A model generated the notes under the pieces. The model was given only the letters and a program-made list of their open reading frames with translations, ran no database searches and was not told the DNA's origin. Shown here in pieces: positions 15,063-22,500 of a DNA stretch of 24,815 nt. The stretch covers positions 11,520-36,334 of the forward strand of contig DIUV01000028.1 in the NCBI GenBank assembly GCA_002423155.1, given 5' to 3'. Origin of the DNA: Alphaproteobacteria bacterium UBA6149. Lineage in GTDB: Bacteria; Pseudomonadota; Alphaproteobacteria; Rickettsiales; UBA998. The translations under genes and the position numbers were made by a program. Positions within the stretch are counted from its first letter, which is position 1. The number at the start of each line of letters is the position of its first letter.

Positions 15063-16415
15063 TCAAGCACTAATCGCCCCACACAAACTATCCGCAATTC
15101 CCTCTATCTCTCCCAGTTCTTCCCCCTCCACCATCACGCGAATTTTTGCCTCAGTACCAGATTTACGCACCAAAATCCGCCCCCGATTACCCAGATGCTC
15201 AGTGGCGGACGCAATCGCTTGCTTAACTTCTTGGTTTTTTAATTTCTCTGCCGACTGCCCAGCAACATTGCGTAAAATCTGCGGCATGGGTTCAAACAAT
15301 CTGCCGCAAACACTAAGCGGAGTATTTTCTTCCAGCATTACTGCCAGCACCTGCAATGCGGCAATCAGTCCGTCGCCCGTAGTGGTATAATCGCGCATTA
15401 ATATATGCCCAGATTGTTCGCCGCCGAGATTGCATTTTTGTTGGCGCATGGTTTCCACCACGTATCTATCGCCAATATCGCTGCGCCATAATTTTATTTT
15501 TTGAGTAGTTAAATAATGCTCAAAGGCAAGGTTAGACATGTGCGTGGCAACTACGCCGCCTTTTAACAAGCCATTCTTTTTCCAAGCAGTGGCAATAGTG
15601 GCGAGGATCTGGTCACCATCGAGCAACCGACCATTTTCATCACACATAACTACCCGGTCGGCATCACCATCTAGCGCAATACCTAGTTGCGCTTTATGGG
15701 CAACCACTGCATCACACATGGCAAAGGGGAAGGTGGAGCCACAATCTTTATTGATGTTAAAACCATCCGGGTGGTCACCCAGCGCAATGATTTCCGCGCC
15801 GAGTTCTTGTAAAATCAGCGGTGCAATTTGGTAAGCCGCACCATGGGCGCAATCAATCACGATTTTTAGCCCGTCTAGGCGCAAATGTTTGGGAAAAGTG
15901 GCTTTAGCGAATTCAATATATCGTCCACGCGCATCGTCAATCCGCTTGGCGCGTCCGATTAATTCAGGCGGAGCATAATATTTTGAAAGGTCAGAATCCA
16001 TTTTCTCGGTGATTAATTGCTCCATCGCATCAGAGAGTTTTTCCCCTTGTGCATCAAAAAATTTAATCCCATTATCTTCATATAAATTATGCGAGGCGGA
16101 AACCATCACTCCCAAATCTGCGCGCATCGAGCGAGTGAGCATAGCAACCGCTGGAGTGGGCAACGGACCCACCAAAAAAACATCAATCCCGACTGATAAA
16201 AAACCAGCGGTAAGTGCCGACTCTAACATATATCCAGAAAGGCGCGTATCCTTAGCAATTACCACCTTATGCCGATGCTCCCCCCGACGAAACAACGCCC
16301 CCGTAGCCATTCCTGCACGCATAGCAATATCCGCAGTCATGGGGCTGCTATTGGCGCGTCCTCTGATGCCATCTGTGCCGAAATATTTTTTTTGCCCAAG
16401 ATATTTTTTTTGCAT
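15063..16415 (-). CDS. glmM: Phosphoglucosamine mutase GlmM
   Basis: GlmM converts glucosamine-6-phosphate to glucosamine-1-phosphate for UDP-GlcNAc and thus peptidoglycan and lipopolysaccharide. The 450 residues have the family length. They show KKYFGTDGIRG at the N-terminus, the active serine loop GVMVSASHNLYEDNGIKFF near 100, the metal-binding loop ALDGDADRV near 240, and the phosphate loop RKSGTEAKIRVMVEG near the C-terminus. The N-terminus is unusual: QKKYLG precedes QKKYFG, from an imperfect 18-base tandem duplication (16377-16412). The gene is divergent from the Bro-N gene across 61 bases. Confidence 0.96.
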   Translation of the reverse strand: MQKKYLGQKKYFGTDGIRGRANSSPMTADIAMRAGMATGALFRRGEHRHKVVIAKDTRLSGYMLESALTAGFLSVGIDVFLVGPLPTPAVAMLTRSMRADLGVMVSASHNLYEDNGIKFFDAQGEKLSDAMEQLITEKMDSDLSKYYAPPELIGRAKRIDDARGRYIEFAKATFPKHLRLDGLKIVIDCAHGAAYQIAPLILQELGAEIIALGDHPDGFNINKDCGSTFPFAMCDAVVAHKAQLGIALDGDADRVVMCDENGRLLDGDQILATIATAWKKNGLLKGGVVATHMSNLAFEHYLTTQKIKLWRSDIGDRYVVETMRQQKCNLGGEQSGHILMRDYTTTGDGLIAALQVLAVMLEENTPLSVCGRLFEPMPQILRNVAGQSAEKLKNQEVKQAIASATEHLGNRGRILVRKSGTEAKIRVMVEGEELGEIEGIADSLCGAISA

Positions 16416-16476
16416 TTTGATTTTTCCAGTTTGTTCTGTAAGCTAGGTGCATGAATTTAGCTGAAATGGTGATATT

Positions 16477-17304
16477 ATGCAAAATAATCTGGTAATTTTT
16501 GAAGAATATAATATTCGCAGAATATATAATGAAGAAACAGAGGTTTGGTTATTCTCGGTGGTGGACATTATCCGCGCATTGACCCAGCAGGCAGATTTTC
16601 AGACGGCACGGAAATATTGGAATAAGTTGAAAGAACGGCTGGAGAAAGAGGGAAGTGAAGTGGTGACAAATTGTCACCAGTTGAAATTGGAAGCTGGAGA
16701 TGGAAAAATGCGGCTTACCGATGTTGCCGACCCAGAAACTATACTCCGTCTAGTCCAGTCCGTTCCTAGCCCTAAAGCGGAGCCGATTAAATTATGGCTG
16801 GCTAAAGTTGGTTACGAACGTATGCAAGAACTAGCTGACCCATCCAAATCGCTCGACCGCGCTCGTGATTTGTGGATGCAGCAAGGACGCAGCGAAAAAT
16901 GGGTGCAACAACGGATGATGGGGCAGGAAACCCGTAACAAGCTTACTGATTATTGGCGCGAACACGAGATTAAAGATGGTGAGGAATTTGCGGTTCTAAC
17001 TAATATTATTCATCAAGAGTGGACAGGGGTTAGTGTTAAAGAACATAAAAATATGAAAGGCTTAAAAAGCCAGAATTTGCGTGATCACATGAGTGAGGCA
17101 GAGTTGATTTTTACTGCACTGGCTGAATTATCCACCCGGCAAATTGCCGAAACCACCCAAGCTACTGGTATGTCAGAAAATAAAAAAGCCAGCAAAACTG
17201 GAGGAGCAATCGCTAAGAAAGCTCGGCTAGAATTGGAAGAAAAAACGGGAAACAAGGTAATTTCGGCAGAAAATTATTTGCCAACACGGAAATTGGTTAA
17301 GTAA
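16477..17304 (+). CDS. Bro-N domain / DinD-like protein
   Basis: The 275-residue protein has an N-terminal Bro-N-type region (about 8-105: RRIYNEETEVWLFSVVDIIRALTQ, with WNKLKERLEKEG) as in phage antirepressors. The C-terminal half resembles DNA-damage-inducible protein D (EFAVLTNIIHQEW, KGLKSQNLRDHMSEAELIF, GGAIAKKARLELEEKTG). Such proteins are scattered among bacteria and phages and probably bind DNA; Escherichia coli DinD modulates RecA filaments. It stands alone between glmM and a MITE-like element, and looks acquired. I see no alphaproteobacterial LexA box (GTTC-N7-GTTC) upstream. The ribosome site is weak (GGTGAT before ATG 16477). Confidence 0.85.
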   Translation: MQNNLVIFEEYNIRRIYNEETEVWLFSVVDIIRALTQQADFQTARKYWNKLKERLEKEGSEVVTNCHQLKLEAGDGKMRLTDVADPETILRLVQSVPSPKAEPIKLWLAKVGYERMQELADPSKSLDRARDLWMQQGRSEKWVQQRMMGQETRNKLTDYWREHEIKDGEEFAVLTNIIHQEWTGVSVKEHKNMKGLKSQNLRDHMSEAELIFTALAELSTRQIAETTQATGMSENKKASKTGGAIAKKARLELEEKTGNKVISAENYLPTRKLVK

Positions 17305-17311
17305 CGCTCAT

Positions 17312-17501
17312 GGCGATTTCACCAATCATTAATTTTATCTTTCTGCAATAAAACTCTCCATTGTCATACCGCTGTAGAGCGGTATCCATGCCAAACCATT
17401 TGCTTATAAGCTAGTTGATAGGCATGGATACCGCCCTACGGCGGTATGACAAGAGATATTTTAGTTAAAAAAAGATAAAATTAACGATTGGTGAAGTTGC
17501 C
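17312..17501 (+). mobile_element. MITE-like element with 31-base terminal inverted repeats
   Basis: Terminal inverted repeats at 17312-17342 (GGCGATTTCACCAATC...) and 17471-17501 match at 28 of 31 positions. Inside lies a class C palindrome with arms around 17362-17392 (GTCATACCGCTGTAGAGCGG...) and 17424-17453 (...ACGGCGGTATGAC), and the flank CTCTCCATTGTCAT at 17354-17367. The element has no coding capacity. A diverged, oppositely oriented copy is at 79-213. It fills most of the gap between the Bro-N gene and gltD. Target-site duplications are not obvious. Confidence 0.85.
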
Positions 17502-17521
17502 CTGTAAAGTAACTAAAATAT

Positions 17522-17571
17522 TTGCGATACTCACATATCCTAGCTATAGTCTTTTTAAAATGACCATAGCT
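17522..17571 (+). promoter_or_regulatory. gltD: gltD promoter with overlapping inverted repeat
   Basis: TTGCGA (17522-17527) and TATAGT (17545-17550) are spaced by exactly 17 bases. An inverted repeat AGCTATAGTC (17542-17551) and GACCATAGCT (17562-17571), matching at nine of ten positions, overlaps the -10 box and the expected start site. It could be an operator or a leader hairpin. GGAG at 17575-17578 is the ribosome site. Confidence 0.55.
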
Positions 17572-17585
17572 TTCGGAGTCACGTC

Positions 17586-18950
17586 TTGTTAAATTTCACC
17601 CACTCTCCCCAAAAATACCCAGAAACTATCACTCCTGCTATACGCAAAGAAAATTTTAATGAGATTTATCAGAAGTTTGCCATAGAGCAGGCGCAGCAGC
17701 AGGCGGCGCGTTGTTCGCAATGTGGGGTGCCGTTTTGCCAAGTGCATTGCCCGTTACAAAATAATATTCCCGATTGGTTAAAACTGGTAGCCGAAGATCG
17801 CTTGCAGGAAGCTTATGAAATTTCCTCCGCGACTAATAATTTCCCAGAAATTTGTGGGCGGATTTGTCCGCAGGATAGGTTATGCGAGGGTAATTGTGTT
17901 ATTGAAAAGGATTTTGGCTCGGTAACTATTGGCGCGGTGGAGAGTTTTATTACCGAAAATGCCTGGGAGCAGGGCTTTGTGCAGCCTATTAAGCCAGCAA
18001 CAGAATTAAATTTATCTATCGGCATAGTCGGCTCGGGCCCAGCAGGATTAGCCGCGGCGGAAATGCTGCGGCGCAAAGGCTGGCAGGTGACGATTTATGA
18101 ACGTGCAGATAAAGCTGGTGGATTGTTAATGTACGGCATTCCTAATTTTAAGTTAGAAAAATGGGTGGTGCAGCGGCGTATTGATTGGTTGCAGCAGGGG
18201 GGGATAAAATTTGCCACGAATATTGCGGTGGGAAAAGATATAGGTTTGCAGGAATTGCGTAAAAAACATAATGCAGTTTTGCTAGCAACTGGTGTTTATA
18301 AACCAAGAGATAGCGATATTGCGCCCAGCATTGCCGCGCTGGATTATTTAATTGCCAATAATCGTGATGAAACCGGCGCATTACACGCTGGGGGGAAAAA
18401 AATAGTAGTAATTGGCGGTGGCGATACGGCGATGGATTGTGTTCGCACCGCAATCCGCGCACAAGCTGCATCGGTAACTTGCCTATATCGCCGTGACCGC
18501 GAAAATATGCCGGGGTCAGCGCGAGAGGTGAAAAACGCTGAAGAAGAAGGGGTGAATTTTATCTGGCTAGCCGCACCCAAACAAATTATGGGCAATAAAA
18601 TTCAGGCAATTCGTATGCAATTAAACGGCAAAGATTTAGCTGGTCGTTCGGGCATTAGCGAAATTATGGGTAGTGAATTTGAGTTGGAAGCAGATATGGT
18701 CATCAGCGCCTTAGGATTTTCGGCAGAAGATTTGCCGGTTATTTTTAATGAACCAGATTTAAAAACCCATGCAGACGGACGGGTGATAATTAATAATTTT
18801 GCCACTAGTGTAGATGGTGTCTATGCCGCTGGCGATATTGCGCGAGGAGCATCTTTAGTGGTGTGGGCGATAAAAGACGGTCGGGATGCGGCAGCAGCAA
18901 TTCACAATGCATGTACTGCCCCCTCTCCCTCTGGGAGAGGGACGGGGTGA
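17586..18950 (+). CDS. gltD: Glutamate synthase small subunit GltD
   Basis: GltD passes NADPH electrons through FAD and Fe-S clusters to GltB, which makes glutamate from glutamine and 2-oxoglutarate. The N-terminal cluster cysteines are in CSQCGVPFCQVHCP and CGRICPQDRLCEGNC (about 43-105). The FAD motif GSGPAGLAAAEML lies near 150, NADPH motif GGGDTAMDC near 280, and a final FAD segment YAAGDIARGASLVVWAI follows. The 454 residues are somewhat short. The start is TTG 17586 with GGAG upstream. The native end is lost: after DAAAAIHNACT the frame enters a class A repeat, reads APSPSGRGTG and stops at the TGA within it. gltB follows about 600 bases later. Confidence 0.95.
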   Translation: MLNFTHSPQKYPETITPAIRKENFNEIYQKFAIEQAQQQAARCSQCGVPFCQVHCPLQNNIPDWLKLVAEDRLQEAYEISSATNNFPEICGRICPQDRLCEGNCVIEKDFGSVTIGAVESFITENAWEQGFVQPIKPATELNLSIGIVGSGPAGLAAAEMLRRKGWQVTIYERADKAGGLLMYGIPNFKLEKWVVQRRIDWLQQGGIKFATNIAVGKDIGLQELRKKHNAVLLATGVYKPRDSDIAPSIAALDYLIANNRDETGALHAGGKKIVVIGGGDTAMDCVRTAIRAQAASVTCLYRRDRENMPGSAREVKNAEEEGVNFIWLAAPKQIMGNKIQAIRMQLNGKDLAGRSGISEIMGSEFELEADMVISALGFSAEDLPVIFNEPDLKTHADGRVIINNFATSVDGVYAAGDIARGASLVVWAIKDGRDAAAAIHNACTAPSPSGRGTG

Positions 18951-19084
18951 GGGCAGCATCAGTGAAAACGGAAGCTAAATTTGGTATGAATATATTAGCA
19001 GAACAGAGATTAGAGCATTCGTTTGTGGATGGTTCCCTTGTTGTTGGTAGTTCCCTCACCCAACCCTCTCCCAGAGGGAGAGGG
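18921..19084. repeat. Class A palindrome spanning gltD end and DUF559 start
   Basis: Left arm 18921-18955 (CCCTCTCCCTCTGGGAGAGG, then GACGGGGTGAGGG) and right arm 19052-19084 (TCCCTCACCCAACCCTCTCC, then CAGAGGGAGAGGG) are the same hairpin units as between tolA and thiD, in inverted orientation. The interior of about 96 bases is different from that copy and is open in the frame of the DUF559 gene. The left arm codes the GltD C-terminus; the right arm codes QPSPRGRG in the DUF559 protein. Confidence 0.9.
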
Positions 19085-19444
19085 CTTAAGAAGATACCTC
19101 CCGAATTATTATCCAACGCTCGAAAATTAAGGCAAAACTCCACTGACCCAGAAAAAATATTGTGGGGAATATTGCGTAATCGGCAAATATTGGGAATGAA
19201 GTTTAGACGTCAGCATGCGTTCGCTGGATATGTTTTAGACTTTTATTGTACGGAATTAAATTTAGCTATTGAACTAGATGGTGGGCAGCATGGCGAGGAT
19301 AGTGTGAAGGAATATGATATTCTGCGTTCGCAACATCTTGGTGCTAAGGGCATGAAAATTTTGCGTTTTTGGAATAATGATGTTTTATATAATATTGAGG
19401 GGGTATTTGATGTGTTGTTTGGAGAGATTTCTTCTATGACTTAA
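18986..19444 (+). CDS. DUF559 (Vsr-like fold) endonuclease-domain protein
   Basis: From about residue 44 of 152 the protein matches the DUF559 family, thought to have the PD-(D/E)XK/very-short-patch-repair nuclease fold. It shows ARKLRQNSTDPEKILWGILR, FRRQHAFAGYVLDFYC and the core IELDGGQH, then KILRFWNNDVL. Asp and Glu of DFYC...IELDGG are plausible catalytic residues. The start is uncertain: ATG 18986 is the last upstream Met before the domain and has only GGAAG well upstream; the frame stays open to 18863 inside gltD. The N-terminal part (LTQPSPRGRGLKK) is encoded by a class A repeat arm. A class B repeat follows the stop. It separates gltD from gltB, so it is probably inserted. Confidence 0.8.
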   Translation: MNILAEQRLEHSFVDGSLVVGSSLTQPSPRGRGLKKIPPELLSNARKLRQNSTDPEKILWGILRNRQILGMKFRRQHAFAGYVLDFYCTELNLAIELDGGQHGEDSVKEYDILRSQHLGAKGMKILRFWNNDVLYNIEGVFDVLFGEISSMT

Positions 19445-19462
19445 GATTCTTTTTTGTTTTTG

Positions 19463-19519
19463 GCTTCCCTCACCCCATCCCTCTCCCCCCTCTCTTAGAA
19501 AAAATTGGGGGAGAGGGGG
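19463..19519 (-). repeat. Class B palindromic repeat upstream of gltB
   Basis: GCTTCCCTCACCCC begins the element, and an inverted hairpin follows (CCCTCTCCCCCCTCTCTTAG, then A/T spacer and GGGGGAGAGGG). Its reverse complement matches the repeat inside gltB (21637-21690) almost base for base, including the TTTTTTCTAAGAGAGGGG centre and the GTGAGGGAAGCC end. It sits 18 bases after the DUF559 stop and 26 bases before the gltB start, so it lies in the gltB leader. Confidence 0.9.
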
Positions 19520-19545
19520 TTAACCACCCATTGCAAGGTAATAAA

Positions 19546-22500
19546 ATGCTTACTCAATTAAAAAACCGTGAATTATTACATAAACATGGCATTATTGATA
19601 AAAATTTAGAGCAAGATGCTTGCGGTATTGGGCTGGTTGCGGCAATTGATGGCAAGCAACGTCGGGATGTGGTGGAAAAAGCAATTGGCGCTTTGCAGTC
19701 GGTTTGGCATCGGGGCGCGGTGGATGCGGATGGCAAAACTGGGGATGGTGCCGGGATTCATCTGCAAATTCCGCGGCAGTTTTTCAAAGATTATTTAAAT
19801 AATATTGGGCGCAAAGTAACCGATGAAATATTCGGTGTGGGCATGGTTTTTCTGCCGCGTAAAGATATGCGTGAATTAGAAGAATGCCGCTCCATTTTAG
19901 AAAGTGAAATTACTAAATTAGGTTATGGCATTTATTGCTGGCGGCAAGTGCCGGTAAACCCGGATGTAATTGGCGATATTGCCAATTATTCTCGCCCCGA
20001 AATTGAGCAAATAATGATTGCCAATTTAAAAAATTCTTCTGAGCAAGATTTCGAGCGTGATTTATATATTATCCGCAAAAGTGCGGTGCGGATTGTGTTT
20101 GAACGCGGCATTCGTGATTTTTATATCACCTCTTTTTCTGCGCGTTCAATTATTTATAAAGGCTTGTTCAAAGCTGAACAACTCACCGAATTTTATCCTG
20201 ATTTATTAGACGAAAGATTTATTTCTAATTTTGCCATTTTTCATCAGCGTTTTTCTACTAACACTGCGCCGAGTTGGAGTTTGGCACAGCCCTTTCGGGT
20301 ATTAGCGCATAATGGCGAAATAAATACTTTACGCGGCAATATAAACTGGATGAAAAGCCATGAAGCAAACATGCAAAGCAGCATATTTGGTGATTATATC
20401 GAACAAATAAAACCGGTGATTGAACCGGGAGCATTGTCCGACACTGCCGCATTGGATATGGCGGTGGAATTATTAGTACGCGCTGGCAGAAAATTGCCGA
20501 TTGCGAAAAATGTGGTAATCCCCCCAGCAATTATTGGTAATGAGTCCGAAGAAGAAAAATCGTTTATAGATTATTGCAATAGCGTGATGGAACCATGGGA
20601 TGGCCCCGCAGCAATTGCCGGATATGACGGCGAATGGGTAGTAGCAGGCATGGATCGCCACGGACTCCGCCCTTTGCGTTATACGCTCACTAACGATAAT
20701 CTTTTGCTGGTTGGCTCCGAAACCGGCATGGTTCCCGTAGAAGAAAATATGGTGAAATATAAAGGACGCGTAGGACCAGGGCAGTTGATTGGTGTGCAGT
20801 TAAATGCAGGAAAATTTTATGATAGCGTTGCGCTAAAAAAATTATTATCCGCAGATAAACCTTACAAAAAATGGATGGAAAATGTCGCAGGATTAGCGGA
20901 TTTACCAGTTAGTTCTGCGAGTAATTTTGAAGATAAAATTGCCTTAAAAACCCGGCAAATCGCCGCTGGTCTTTCGCATGAATATTTAGAATTAGTGCTC
21001 GAACCCATGTTTAAAGACGGCAAAGAAGCGATTGGTTCGATGGGCGATGATGCACCCATTGCGGTGCTTTCTAAATATTATCGTGGATTACCGGCTTTCT
21101 TCCGCCAGAATTTCAGCCAAGTAACTAATCCGCCGATTGATTCATTGCGTGAACGTCAAGTGATGAGCCTAAGCACGCGCTTTGGCAATATTGGCAATAT
21201 TTTGGCAACCGAAGAGGCGCAAGGCAAACATTTATTATTGCCTTCGCCTTTGTTATTAAACCAAAATTATGCTAATTTATTAGAATTTTTAGGCACAGAA
21301 GCTTGCATAATAGATGCAAGTTTTTCTATCTCGGAAGATTTAGAAACCGCTTTAAATAATCTACGCACGATTGCGGAAACTTACCTTGCTGCTGGTAAAA
21401 TATATTTTGTACTGACCGATCAAAATATAAACGCCCAAAGAGCCGCCATTCCTATGACCTTAGCGGTAGGTTTATTACAAAGCCTGTTTGTAAAATTAAA
21501 AAAACGCAAACAAGTATCCATCATCGCCAGCACCAGCGAATGTAGTGATGTGCATGGTCTAGCGGTATTAATTGGCGTAGGTGCCACCGCAGTAAACCCT
21601 TATCTAATGGAAAAATCCATATTAGCTCGGACAAAGCCCTCTCCCCCATTTTTTTCTAAGAGAGGGGGGAGAGGGTTGGGTGAGGGAAGCCCAACAGAAA
21701 AAACCCTAAAAAACTTCCAAAAAGCCATGGATGACGGCATCTTAAAAATCATGTCCAAAATGGGCATTTCCGTAATCAGCTCTTACCGCGGCGGCTGTAA
21801 TTTTGAGATATTGGGTTTATCGCGCTCTTTAGTTGCTGCGTATTTCCCCGTTTTACAATCACGCATTTCGGGAATTGGCTTGCGCGGAATCCAAAGCAAA
21901 ATCCTCGCGCAGCACCAACTAGCCTTTGCCTCAGAGTCGGAAGCAAACCTACCAATTGGCGGCACTTATCGCGTACGCGCAGGGCAGGAACTACACGCTT
22001 ATCAGGGTGATTTAATTCATTTATTACAATCCGCAGTTGAAAAATCATCCTATAGCCTATACCGCCAATATTGCGAAAAAATTTACGCGCAAGACCCAAT
22101 AAATCCCCGTGACTTATTGAATTTTAAATCTACTCGCAAAGCCATCAATCCTGATGTAGTAGAATCCATCACCGAAATTCGTAAACGCTTTATCACCCCT
22201 GCCATGTCCTTGGGTGCTTTATCACCCGAAGCGCATGAAATTCTCACCATCGCAATGAACCGCATTGGCGCGGCATCCAATTCAGGCGAGGGCGGCGAAG
22301 ACCCAGCGCGGTTTGTGGTGCGCGAAAATGGGGATAATCCCAATTCCGAAATCAAACAAATTGCTTCGGCGCGTTTTGGCGTAACGGCGGAATATCTCAA
22401 TGCCTGCCGCGAAATTCAGATTAAAGTCGCCCAAGGCGCCAAACCGGGAGAAGGTGGACAATTACCGGGCTTTAAAGTAACCGAGATGATTGCGAAATTA

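Noticed and set aside
16416..16476. SOS (LexA) box upstream of the DinD-like gene
   Set aside because: One GTTC half is present near 16432 but no second GTTC at the N7 spacing, so the alphaproteobacterial motif is not met.
18863..18985. Longer start for the DUF559 gene inside gltD
   Set aside because: The extra residues overlap gltD and the left repeat arm in another frame and do not resemble the family; the open frame there is probably incidental.
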